Assembly: GCA_964542425.1 (NCBI GenBank)
Contig: CAZIUB010000008.1
Coordinates: 1-64,000, forward strand
Reading direction: 5' to 3'
Origin: Dongia_A sp964542425
GTDB lineage: Bacteria > Pseudomonadota > Alphaproteobacteria > Dongiales > Dongiaceae
DNA: 64,000 bases
Part shown: piece by piece, positions 8,107 to 15,668 of the stretch
How positions within the stretch are numbered: the first letter of the stretch is position 1
How the letters are laid out: the number at the start of each line of letters is the position of its first letter
Position numbers and translations under genes: made by a program
Notes under the pieces: model-generated
What the model saw: only the letters and a program-made list of their open reading frames with translations
The model's database searches: none
What the model was told of the DNA's origin: nothing

Positions 8107-8469
8107 ATGTCTAGGATCAAGGAAATGTTCGCCCGCCGCCAGAAGCGGGCCCGCTATCAGATCCGGCGCAAGGGTCACGGCAGGCCGCGCCTTTCGGTGT
8201 TCCGGTCGAGCCTGCATATCTACGCCCAGATCATCGACGACGCCAAGGGCGAGACCTTGGCGGCGGCATCCTCGATCGAGGGCGATCTCAAGGGTAAGCT
8301 GAAGAAGGGCTCCAACATCGCCGCCGCCGCGGAAGTGGGCAAGCTGCTCGCCCAGCGCGCCGTCGCCAAGGGCGTCAAGGAAGTGGTGTTCGATCGCGGT
8401 GGCTACCTCTTTCACGGTCGCGTCAAGGCGCTGGCCGACGCCGCCCGCGAGGGCGGGCTGGCGTTCTAG
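8107..8469 (+). CDS. rplR: 50S ribosomal protein L18
   Basis: A 120-residue L18, which brings 5S rRNA to the large subunit. The GRPRLSVFRS--HIYAQ-IDD segment, the FDRGGYL-HGRVKALAD-AREGGL-F end and the length are typical. The TAG stop forms part of the CTAG at the left edge of family A copy 2, so the gene ends exactly where the repeat starts. Confidence 0.98.
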   Translation: MSRIKEMFARRQKRARYQIRRKGHGRPRLSVFRSSLHIYAQIIDDAKGETLAAASSIEGDLKGKLKKGSNIAAAAEVGKLLAQRAVAKGVKEVVFDRGGYLFHGRVKALADAAREGGLAF

Positions 8470-8613
8470 TACCCGCCGTCGTGGGACTGGATGATTCGAG
8501 CGAAATGACTCCCCGGGTGCACGCCGGCGGGTACTATCATCGGGTAACATGGGGCCCGACTTTCGTGGATGCGGGAGCTTCTCATCCATCGCGCATTTCC
8601 GAAAGTTGGCACT
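8466..8613 (+). repeat. Family A bipartite palindromic repeat, copy 2
   Basis: Forward copy between rplR and rpsE. It runs CTAGTACCCGCCGTCG, then the closing arm CGCCGGCGGGTAC, then the conserved TAACATG--GCCCGACTTTCGTGGATG, then TCCGAAAGTTGGCACT. A reading frame from the right half runs in frame into rpsE (HRAF-KVGT). Confidence 0.92.
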
Positions 8614-8631
8614 GAGAAGGAAAAAGAGGAC

Positions 8632-9201
8632 ATGGCAAAGACCGCGAAATCGGACCGTCGCGACCGCGACCGGGGCGAGCGCTCGCAGGATCCCGAGCTG
8701 ATCGAGAAGCTGGTCGGCATCAATCGCGTGGCCAAGGTGGTCAAGGGCGGCAAGCGCTTCGGTTTTGCCGCACTGGTGGTGGTGGGCGACGGCAAGGGCC
8801 GGGTCGGCCACGGCGCCGGCAAGGCGCGCGAGGTTCCGGAGGCGATCCGCAAGGCTACCGAGAGCGCCAAGCGCCATCTGGTGCGGGTGCCGCTGCGCGA
8901 GGGCCGCACGCTGCACCACGACGTGACCGGGCATTTTGGCGCCGGCGCCGTCGTCATGCGCGCCGCCGAAGCCGGAACCGGCATCATCGCCGGCGGGCCG
9001 GTGCGCGCGGTGTTCGAGGCCTTGGGCGTCCACGACGTGGTGGCCAAATCGGTCGGCACCTCCAATCCGCACAACATGATCAAGGCGGCCTTCGACGCGC
9101 TCAGCCGCTGCAATTCGCCGCGCTCGGTGGCGGCGCGCCGGGGCAAGAAGGTGGGCGAGATCATCGGCCGGCGCGGGCACGAGGCCGAAACGCGCGAGTA
9201 G
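8632..9201 (+). CDS. rpsE: 30S ribosomal protein S5
   Basis: A 189-residue S5, involved in decoding fidelity. It shows the double-stranded RNA-binding segment with FGFAALVVVGDGKGRVG and the C-terminal GA--V-MRAAEAGTGIIAGG domain. ATG 8632 follows GAGAAGGAAAAAGAGG. The frame also extends 21 codons upstream into the family A repeat, where an alternative GTG or ATG start could be used, but the family N-terminus favours 8632. Confidence 0.97.
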   Translation: MAKTAKSDRRDRDRGERSQDPELIEKLVGINRVAKVVKGGKRFGFAALVVVGDGKGRVGHGAGKAREVPEAIRKATESAKRHLVRVPLREGRTLHHDVTGHFGAGAVVMRAAEAGTGIIAGGPVRAVFEALGVHDVVAKSVGTSNPHNMIKAAFDALSRCNSPRSVAARRGKKVGEIIGRRGHEAETRE

Positions 9202-9215
9202 GAGAGATACCGATC

Positions 9216-9401
9216 ATGTCCGGAAAATTGAAGATCACCCAGATCGGCAGCCCGATCGGCCGCAATTCCGATCAGCGCGATACGCTGATCGCGCTCGGGC
9301 TGAACAAGCGCCACCGGGCCAAGGTGGTGGCGGACACGCCATCCTTGCGCGGCATGGTGCGCAAGGTCGCGCATCTGTTGGAGGTCGAGGAAGTGAAGTA
9401 G
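9216..9401 (+). CDS. rpmD: 50S ribosomal protein L30
   Basis: A 61-residue L30 with the KITQIGSPIGR---QR-TL-ALGLNK--R and GM--KVAHL-EVEE segments. It sits 14 bases after rpsE. The TAG stop is followed within three bases by a family A repeat. Confidence 0.97.
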   Translation: MSGKLKITQIGSPIGRNSDQRDTLIALGLNKRHRAKVVADTPSLRGMVRKVAHLLEVEEVK

Positions 9402-9551
9402 CCATTACCCGCCGTCGTGAGACTGGTTGATTCAGCAGTATTTTCCCTCTATTACACGCCGGCGGGTACCACCTATTGGGTAACATGCGGCCCGACTTTC
9501 GTGAAGGCACAGGAGCGTTTCGCTCATCACGCTTTTTCGAAAGCTGGCACT
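9402..9551 (+). repeat. Family A bipartite palindromic repeat, copy 3
   Basis: Forward copy between rpmD and rplO: TTACCCGCCGTCGTGAGACTGG on the left, CGCCGGCGGGTACC closing the first hairpin, GTAACATGCGGCCCGACTTTCGTG then TTTCGAAAGCTGGCACT closing the second. It expands the rpmD-rplO spacing to 191 bases. Confidence 0.92.
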
Positions 9552-9592
9552 GGCGGCTCGCATCCGTCCTCCGGTAACAAAAGGCTCCAGGC

Positions 9593-10273
9593 ATGAAACT
9601 CAACCAGCTTTCCGACAATCCAGGCGCGCGCAAAAACCGCACGCGGGTCGGGCGCGGCATCGGCTCGGGCAAGGGCAAGACGGCGGGTCGCGGCGGCAAG
9701 GGCCAGACCGCGCGCTCCGGCGTCGCCCTCAAGGGATTCGAGGGCGGCCAGATGCCGCTCTTTCGCCGGTTGCCCAAGCGCGGCTTCAAGAACATCTTTC
9801 GGGCACGCTACGTGGTGGTGAATCTGGACCGGCTGCAAACGGCGATCGAGGCCAAGCGCCTGGACGCCTCCAAACCGGTCGATCTGGTGGCGCTGCAAGC
9901 GGCGGGGATCGTCAACCACCCGCGCGACGGGATCAGGCTCTTGGGCAATGGCGAGATCAAGGCCAAGCTGACGATCGAGGTCGACGGCGCTTCGAAATCG
10001 GCGATTGCCGCCATCGAGAAGCTGGGCGGGTCGGTCATCGTCAGGGCACCGCCGGCGGTTGCGGCCAAGAACGAGGCAAAGAGCGCGGCCAAGGCCAAGA
10101 AGACGGCTGACGCAAAGCCGGCAGCCAAGCCCGAAGCCAAGGCGCAGGCCAAGCCCGAAAAAAAGACCGAAGCCAAGACCGAAGCCAAGGCCGAGGGCAA
10201 GACCGAGGGCAAGACCGAGGGCAAGGCCAAGGAAAAAGCCAGGCCCAAGGCCCCGGACGTCGCCCTGGAATAG
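9593..10273 (+). CDS. rplO: 50S ribosomal protein L15 with long Lys/Ala/Glu tail
   Basis: A 226-residue L15. Residues 1-150 are a normal L15 (LS-NPGARK-RTRVGRGIGSGKGKT-GRG-KGQ--R start, FEGGQMPL-RRLPKRGF). Residues from about 155 onward form a repetitive tail rich in Lys, Ala, Glu and Thr (EAKAQAKPEKKTEAKTEAK), ending APDVALE. L15 normally ends near 150-160 residues, so the tail is an added low-complexity, charged extension. A family B hairpin follows the TAG stop. Confidence 0.97.
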   Translation: MKLNQLSDNPGARKNRTRVGRGIGSGKGKTAGRGGKGQTARSGVALKGFEGGQMPLFRRLPKRGFKNIFRARYVVVNLDRLQTAIEAKRLDASKPVDLVALQAAGIVNHPRDGIRLLGNGEIKAKLTIEVDGASKSAIAAIEKLGGSVIVRAPPAVAAKNEAKSAAKAKKTADAKPAAKPEAKAQAKPEKKTEAKTEAKAEGKTEGKTEGKAKEKARPKAPDVALE

Positions 10274-10328
10274 CTGGTGTTCCGTAACCGACATTCCGCT
10301 CTCGGGACATGCCGGCCCGGAACACTAG
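10271..10328 (+). repeat. Family B hairpin, copy 1
   Basis: Inverted repeat TAGCTGGTGTTCCG ... CCGGAACACTAG starting on the rplO stop. Its inner sequence GTAACCGACATTCCGCTCTC is shared, in reverse, with a copy at about 14895-14941. Confidence 0.7.
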
Positions 10329-10343
10329 CAAACGGGAATGGCA

Positions 10344-10400
10344 TGTGTTGTGGTTGCAACGGGATTGATTGGGAATCAAATGTCGGAACCACGACACTAG
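10344..10400 (+). repeat. Family B hairpin, copy 2
   Basis: Imperfect inverted repeat with outer arms GTGTTGTGGTTGC and GGAACCACGACAC, ending CTAG. The arms closely match the hairpin at 48174-48230. Confidence 0.7.
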
Positions 10401-10413
10401 GGAGCACGCCCCA

Positions 10414-10557
10414 TTGCCAATTTTCGAAAACATGTGATCCATGAAACGAACCAACCTCTCCCCGAAAGTTGGCGCAATTCACCCAACGACAATACCCGCC
10501 GGCGTGTATCGGCGGGGTCGAATTTCTGAATCATCCCTCGGCGACGGCGGGTACTAG
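10414..10557 (-). repeat. Family A bipartite palindromic repeat, copy 4
   Basis: Reverse-oriented copy between rplO and secY, ending in GGCGACGGCGGGTACTAG only two bases before the secY ATG. The only purine-rich ribosome-binding candidate for secY (GGCGGG) lies inside the repeat arm. Confidence 0.92.
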
Positions 10558-10559
10558 TC

Positions 10560-11909
10560 ATGGCATCGGCGGCCGAACAACTGGCGGCAAACATCAATTT
10601 CGGCGCCTTCGCCAAGGCGACCGAGCTGCGCCAGCGGATCTGGTTCACCCTGATGCTCTTGGTGGTGGCGCGGATCGGCGCATATATCCCGCTCCCGGGC
10701 ATCGACCCGATCGCCTTCGATGCCATCTTCCAGCAACACGCGGGCGGTGTGCTGGGCATGGTCGACATGTTCGCCGGCGGTGCCATCAGCCGGATGACGG
10801 TGTTCGCGCTCGGCATCATGCCTTACATTTCCGCCTCGATCATCATGCAATTGATGACCTCGGTCTCGCCGCAATTGGCGGCGATGAAAAAGGAGGGCGA
10901 GGCCGGAAGGCGCAAGATCAACCAATATACGCGCTACGGCACCGTGATCCTCGCCCTGGCGCAATCCTTCGGCATCGCCAATGGCCTGCAGAACATGTCT
11001 GGCCCCGGCGGCGGCGCGGTCATCGATCCCGGATTCTTCTTCGTGTTCACCTCGGTCGCGACGCTGACCTGCGGCACCATGTTCCTGATGTGGCTGGGCG
11101 AACAGATCACCGCGCGCGGCATCGGCAACGGCATCTCGCTCATCATTTTCGCCGGCATCGTCGCTCGGCTGCCAAGCGCGCTCGGGCAATTGTTCGAACA
11201 GCTCCGCACCGGATCGGTCAGCGGCTTCTTCGTGCTGTTCATCGCCATCGGCGCCACCGCGGTGGTGACCTTCATCGTGTTCTTCGAGCGCGCGCAGCGC
11301 CGGATCATCATCCAATACCCCAAGCGCCAGGTCGGCAACCGCATGTTCGGCGGCGATTCCTCGCATCTGCCGCTGAAGCTGAACTCCTCGGGCGTGATCC
11401 CGCCGATTTTCGCCTCGTCCTTGTTGCTGTTGCCGCTGACCGTCGCCACTTTCTTTTCGAGCAGCGCCGATCTGCCGATCTGGGCCCAGACCGTGATCGG
11501 CTGGGTCAGCCACGGCCAGCCGATCTATATTTTGTCGTATCTGGGGCTCATTTCGTTCTTCGCCTTCTTCTACACCGCGATCGTCTTCAACCCCGAGGAG
11601 ACGGCGGAAAACCTGAAGAAATACGGCGGCTTCGTCCCCGGCATTCGCCCGGGCAAGAACACGGCCGAGTATTTCGACTACGTGCTGACTAGGCTGACCG
11701 TGCTCGGCGCCGCCTATCTCAGTTTCGTCTGCGTGTTGCCGGAGATCCTGATCGCCCAATACGCGGTGCCGTTCTATTTCGGCGGCACCTCGCTGCTGAT
11801 CGTGGTTTCGGTGACCATGGATACGGTGGCCCAGGTCCATTCCCACTTGCTCGCGCACCAATACGAGGGATTGATCAAGAAAGCCAAGCTCAAGGGTCGC
11901 AGGGGTTAG
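10560..11909 (+). CDS. secY: Preprotein translocase subunit SecY
   Basis: A 449-residue inner-membrane protein with about ten transmembrane segments, forming the Sec channel with SecE and SecG. The N-terminal FGAFAKATELRQRIWFTL, the first TM and plug region (IPLPGIDP), the GGAISRMTVFALGIMPYISASIIMQL segment and the C-terminal loop with the R-GK-T-EY motif are typical. It ends three bases before adk. Its 5' leader is replaced by family A copy 4. Confidence 0.98.
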   Translation: MASAAEQLAANINFGAFAKATELRQRIWFTLMLLVVARIGAYIPLPGIDPIAFDAIFQQHAGGVLGMVDMFAGGAISRMTVFALGIMPYISASIIMQLMTSVSPQLAAMKKEGEAGRRKINQYTRYGTVILALAQSFGIANGLQNMSGPGGGAVIDPGFFFVFTSVATLTCGTMFLMWLGEQITARGIGNGISLIIFAGIVARLPSALGQLFEQLRTGSVSGFFVLFIAIGATAVVTFIVFFERAQRRIIIQYPKRQVGNRMFGGDSSHLPLKLNSSGVIPPIFASSLLLLPLTVATFFSSSADLPIWAQTVIGWVSHGQPIYILSYLGLISFFAFFYTAIVFNPEETAENLKKYGGFVPGIRPGKNTAEYFDYVLTRLTVLGAAYLSFVCVLPEILIAQYAVPFYFGGTSLLIVVSVTMDTVAQVHSHLLAHQYEGLIKKAKLKGRRG

Positions 11910-11911
11910 GC

Positions 11912-12568
11912 GTGAATCTGATCCTGCTGGGACCGCCGGGCGCGGGCAAGGGCACCCAGGCCAAGCGCCTGACCGAGAAGCATGGACTGGTTCAGCTTTC
12001 GACCGGCGACATGCTGCGCGCCGAGGTGGCCTCGGGTTCGGCGCTCGGCCGCGAGGTCAAGCGGATCATGGAATCGGGCCAGCTGGTCCCCGATTCCGTC
12101 GTTATCGGCATGATCGACAAGCGCATCGAGCGGCCGGATTGCGCGCGAGGCTTCGTACTTGACGGGTTTCCCCGCACGCTCGCCCAGGCCGAGACGCTGG
12201 ATCGCATGCTGGCCGGCAAACAGGCGCGCATCGGAACGGTCATCGAAATCGTGGTTGACGAGCCGGCGCTGGTCGAACGGATTTCCGGCCGCTATGCCTG
12301 CGCCCAATGCGGCGCGGGCTACCACGACAAGTTCCAACGGCCCAAGCTGGATGGTATCTGCGACCGATGTGGCGGCCGCGAATTCGCCCGGCGCAAGGAC
12401 GACAACGCCGAAACCGTAAAAGCACGGCTCGTCGCCTATCGCGAGCAGACCGCACCCATCCTCCCCTATTACCAGGGCAAGGGCCTGCTGCGGCATGTGG
12501 ACGGCATGGCCAAACCCGATCTGGTCGGTATGGAAATTTCCGGAATCATCGCCGCTGTCGCCGCTTAA
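11912..12568 (+). CDS. adk: Adenylate kinase with zinc-type LID
   Basis: A 218-residue adenylate kinase (ATP + AMP = 2 ADP). GTG start. It has the P-loop GPPGAGKGTQ at residues 7-16, the STGDMLRAEV AMP-binding segment and the GFPRTLAQAE signature. The LID domain carries two CxxC pairs (residues about 130-155), the zinc-binding form. Its position between secY and rpsM is the usual alphaproteobacterial arrangement. Confidence 0.97.
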   Translation: MNLILLGPPGAGKGTQAKRLTEKHGLVQLSTGDMLRAEVASGSALGREVKRIMESGQLVPDSVVIGMIDKRIERPDCARGFVLDGFPRTLAQAETLDRMLAGKQARIGTVIEIVVDEPALVERISGRYACAQCGAGYHDKFQRPKLDGICDRCGGREFARRKDDNAETVKARLVAYREQTAPILPYYQGKGLLRHVDGMAKPDLVGMEISGIIAAVAA

Positions 12569-12618
12569 CTAATTGAAAAAGGTCGAAAAATAGAAAAATT
12601 TGCAGGGACCGATGACAA

Positions 12619-12646
12619 TTGACGGGCGCGCGAATCGACCTATAAT
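12619..12646 (+). promoter_or_regulatory. Sigma-70-type promoter upstream of rpsM
   Basis: TTGACG at 12619-12624 and TATAAT at 12641-12646, separated by 16 bases, in the 157-base gap between adk and rpsM. The -10 is a perfect consensus in otherwise GC-rich DNA. It would start transcription near 12653 and drive rpsM-rpsK-rpoA-rplQ separately from the spc operon. Confidence 0.8.
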
Positions 12647-12725
12647 GCGCGCCTCTCGTTCGCCTGGGCTGACCGGGCCGATCGGCTTTGCCCAAGGCAA
12701 TTCAAGGCTTTAAGGAGACGACAAC

Positions 12726-13094
12726 GTGGCGCGTATTGCTGGCGTCAACATTCCGACGCAGAAACGGGCGGTCATTGCCCTGACCTATATCCACGGCATC
12801 GGACCGGCCAAGGCGACGCAAATCTGCGCCAAGGTCGGCATTCCGGCCGAACGGCGCGTGCATCAACTGACCGACGCCGAAGTGGTGCGGATCCGCGAGG
12901 TCATCGACCAGGATTTCCAGGTCGAGGGCGATTTGCGGCGCGAAGTGGCGATGAACATCAAGCGGCTGATGGACCTCGGCTGCTATCGCGGGCTTCGCCA
13001 TCGCAAGGGATTGCCGGTCCGGGGCCAGCGCACCCACACCAACGCCCGCACCCGCAAGGGGCCGTCCAAATCGATCGCCGGCAAGAAGAAATAG
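12726..13094 (+). CDS. rpsM: 30S ribosomal protein S13
   Basis: A 122-residue S13 at the top of the 30S head. It has a GTG start after AAGGAGACGACAAC, a very good ribosome-binding site. It starts ARIAGV-IP--KR, and has the YIHGIG-AKA helix-two-turn-helix motif and the C-terminal RG-RHRKGLPVRGQRT-TNARTRKGP signature. Confidence 0.98.
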   Translation: MARIAGVNIPTQKRAVIALTYIHGIGPAKATQICAKVGIPAERRVHQLTDAEVVRIREVIDQDFQVEGDLRREVAMNIKRLMDLGCYRGLRHRKGLPVRGQRTHTNARTRKGPSKSIAGKKK

Positions 13095-13143
13095 CCCGGC
13101 GCGGGCGACCCGCGCGGGGATCTCCAGGAACCGAAAGAATCTC

Positions 13144-13581
13144 ATGGCCAAGGCAGCGACAGCGACCAGCGCTACGAGCGCGACCCAGACGCCGGCTCAG
13201 CCGGGCGGGCGCGTGCGAAAGCGCGAACGCAAGAACATCAGCGCCGGCGTCGCCCATGTGAACGCCAGCTTCAACAACACCATGATCACCATCACCGACG
13301 ACCAGGGCAACACCATCGCCTGGTGTTCCTCCGGCTCGCAAGGCTTCAAGGGGTCGCGCAAATCGACCCCCTATGCCGCCCAGGTGGCCGCCGACACCGC
13401 CGCCAAGAAGGCGATGGAACATGGCGTCAAGATTCTGGAGGTCGAGGTCAAGGGTCCGGGCGCCGGTCGCGAATCCGCGCTCCGGGCGCTGCAGGCCGCC
13501 GGCTTCACCATCACCTCGATCCGCGACGTGACGCCGATCCCGCATAACGGGTGTCGGCCGCCGAAGCGGCGCCGGGTTTAG
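13144..13581 (+). CDS. rpsK: 30S ribosomal protein S11
   Basis: A 145-residue S11 on the platform of the 30S subunit. The core from about residue 28 (K-ISAGVAHVNASFNNTM-TITD) to the end (DVTPIPHNGCRPPKRRRV) is standard. The first 25 residues form an Ala/Thr/Ser-rich extension that is longer than usual and probably unstructured. Confidence 0.98.
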   Translation: MAKAATATSATSATQTPAQPGGRVRKRERKNISAGVAHVNASFNNTMITITDDQGNTIAWCSSGSQGFKGSRKSTPYAAQVAADTAAKKAMEHGVKILEVEVKGPGAGRESALRALQAAGFTITSIRDVTPIPHNGCRPPKRRRV

Positions 13582-13734
13582 AGCGGCGGTGCCCTGCCCG
13601 ATTTCGCGGGCGCGGGGCGCACGATTTCGATCGGCCGCCGGAGAATTCGGAATTGGCCGATCGCCTTTCGACAGGCTTGCAACGGGTGGGAGCGATCGGA
13701 TGGCTGCCCACCTCTGAAATGAAGGTCGAGAATC

Positions 13735-14748
13735 GTGATTCAAAAAAATTGGACTGACCTGATCAAGGCGAACAAGAAGATCGACGGCGGCGACGATCCC
13801 AAGCGCTTGGCGCATATCGTGCTGGAACCCCTGGAGCCCGGTTTCGGGCTGACGCTCGGCAACGCGCTCCGGCGCATCCTTCTCTCCTCGCTGCACGGCG
13901 CCTCGGTGACCGCGATCCACATCGATGGCGTGCTGCACGAATTCTCCTCGATGCCGGGCGTGCGCGAGGACGTGACCGACATCGTCCTCAACATCAAGCA
14001 GATCGCGCTCCGGATGGGCGGCGACGGTCCCAAGCGCATGCGCCTGAAGGCCCAGGGACCCGGCGAGATCAAGGCCGGTCAGATCGAGACCGGGCATGAT
14101 ATCGAGATCTTGAATCAGGATCTGGTCATCTGCACCCTCGACCAGGGCGCCAGTCTGAACATCGAGTTCACGGTCAATGCCGGCAAGGGCTATGTCTCCT
14201 CCGAGCGTAACCGGCCCGAGGACGCACCCATCGGCCTCATTCCGGTCGACGCCATTTTCTCGCCGGTGCGCAAGGTGTCTTATCGGGTCGAGAACAGCCG
14301 CGTCGGCCAGGTCACCGATTACGACAAGCTCTCGATGCAGGTCGAGACCAATGGCGCGGTGACGCCGGAGGACGCGGTGGCCATTGCCGCGCGCATCATG
14401 CAGGACCAGTTGCAGTTGTTCATTAATTTCGAGGAACCGAGCCAGATCACCGAGGAATCGAAGGCGGCCGAGCCGCCCTTCAACAAGAATCTGCTGCGCA
14501 AGGTGGACGAACTGGAATTGTCGGTCCGATCCGCCAATTGCCTGAAGAACGACAACATCGTCTATATCGGCGATCTGGTGCAAAAGACCGAGGCGGAGAT
14601 GCTGCGGACGCCGAATTTCGGCCGCAAATCGCTGAACGAGATCAAGGAAGTGCTGGCGCAGATGGGGCTGCATTTGGGCATGGAAATCCCCAACTGGCCG
14701 CCCGAGAACATCGAGGATCTGGCCAAGCGCCTGGACGAACCGTTCTAG
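13735..14748 (+). CDS. rpoA: RNA polymerase alpha subunit
   Basis: A 337-residue alpha subunit. The N-terminal assembly domain shows the PLEPGFG-TLGNALRR-LLSS motif and the EFS-MPGV-ED segment. The C-terminal domain (about 250-330) carries the LSVR-ANCLK--NI-YIGDLVQ and NFGRKSLNEIKE residues that contact UP elements and activators. GTG start. The 153-base gap after rpsK shows no gene. Confidence 0.98.
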   Translation: MIQKNWTDLIKANKKIDGGDDPKRLAHIVLEPLEPGFGLTLGNALRRILLSSLHGASVTAIHIDGVLHEFSSMPGVREDVTDIVLNIKQIALRMGGDGPKRMRLKAQGPGEIKAGQIETGHDIEILNQDLVICTLDQGASLNIEFTVNAGKGYVSSERNRPEDAPIGLIPVDAIFSPVRKVSYRVENSRVGQVTDYDKLSMQVETNGAVTPEDAVAIAARIMQDQLQLFINFEEPSQITEESKAAEPPFNKNLLRKVDELELSVRSANCLKNDNIVYIGDLVQKTEAEMLRTPNFGRKSLNEIKEVLAQMGLHLGMEIPNWPPENIEDLAKRLDEPF

Positions 14749-14991
14749 GGGCCAAGGGAACCCCTGCCTACGCATCCCTCTCCCCCGCTGGCGCCGGAGA
14801 GCCGCTCTAGGGCAAGGGATGGCCCGACTTAGCCATCCCTCTCCCCCGCCTGCGGGCGAGAGGTCTTAGGTGAGGGGGCAAGCGATCGTTAGGGCATTAT
14901 TGTCCCGAGAGCGGAATGTCGGTTGCGGAACGCTAGCAATCGGTCGAGCCACGCCGAACTTCGGCAATGGCCAGGATAAGAGGAGAGGGTA
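14749..14991. other. Intergenic region with palindromic repeats
   Basis: No gene seen. It holds two related blocks with CCATCCCTCTCCCCCGC and a later GGTGAGGGGGCAAG, a common type of GC-rich intergenic repeat, and at about 14895-14941 a half family B element (CCCGAGAGCGGAATGTCGGTTGCGG) that is the reverse complement of sequence at 10288-10308. Confidence 0.6.
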
Positions 14992-15423
14992 ATGCGTCAC
15001 GGCGTAGGCGGTCGCAAGCTGAACCGCACCTCATCGCACCGCAAGGCCATGTTCAACAACATGGCGGCCGCGCTGATCAAGCACGAGCAGATCAAGACCA
15101 CATTGCCCAAGGCCAAGGATTTGCGCCCGATCGTCGAGAAGCTGATCACGCTCGGCAAGCGGGGGGGCTTGGCCTCGCGCCGGCGCATCCTCGCCTCGCT
15201 CAAGGACAACAAGCTCGCCGAGAAGCTCCTGACCACGCTCGCCGATCGCTACAAGGCGCGGGCCGGTGGCTATACCAGGGTGCTGAAGGCCGGGTTCCGC
15301 TATGGCGACATGGCGCCAATGGCGGTGATCGAGTTCGTCGACCGCGATCCCGCGGCCAAGGGTCTGGATTCCGGGCCCAGCCGGAAGGAAGCGGAGACAA
15401 GCGGCGAGGCGGCCCAAGCCTGA
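14992..15423 (+). CDS. rplQ: 50S ribosomal protein L17
   Basis: A 143-residue L17 at the tunnel exit. The MRHGV-GRKLNRTSSHRKAMF-NMA start and the KE-IKTTLPKAK-LRP-VEKLITL type segment (here EQIKTTLPKAKDLRP) are diagnostic. AGGAGAGGGTA precedes the ATG. It ends the alpha operon and a reverse family A repeat follows. Confidence 0.98.
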   Translation: MRHGVGGRKLNRTSSHRKAMFNNMAAALIKHEQIKTTLPKAKDLRPIVEKLITLGKRGGLASRRRILASLKDNKLAEKLLTTLADRYKARAGGYTRVLKAGFRYGDMAPMAVIEFVDRDPAAKGLDSGPSRKEAETSGEAAQA

Positions 15424-15465
15424 TCGTTGCCAATGCTTTGGCGCGCAAACATTGGGGCGGCCCGA

Positions 15466-15607
15466 TGCCAACTATTAAAAAACACGTGATGCATGAAACA
15501 CACCCATCGTTTCACGAAAGTCGGGCCGCATATTACTCAATGATAGTGCCCGCCGGCGGGCATCGGCGCGATCAATAGGCTGAACCATTTATCCGCGACG
15601 GGTACTG
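15466..15607 (-). repeat. Family A bipartite palindromic repeat, copy 5
   Basis: Reverse copy between rplQ and the protease gene, with TGCCAACTATTAAAAAACACG, TTTCACGAAAGTCGGGCCGCA, GTGCCCGCCGGCGGGCA and CGCGACGGGTACTGG. The arms are more diverged than in other copies, so it may be older. Confidence 0.85.
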
Positions 15608-15668
15608 GTTGGCCGCCCTTTTTGCACCCATGTTGATCGCGACAATGAGGGCACCGGAAGCAAGACCC

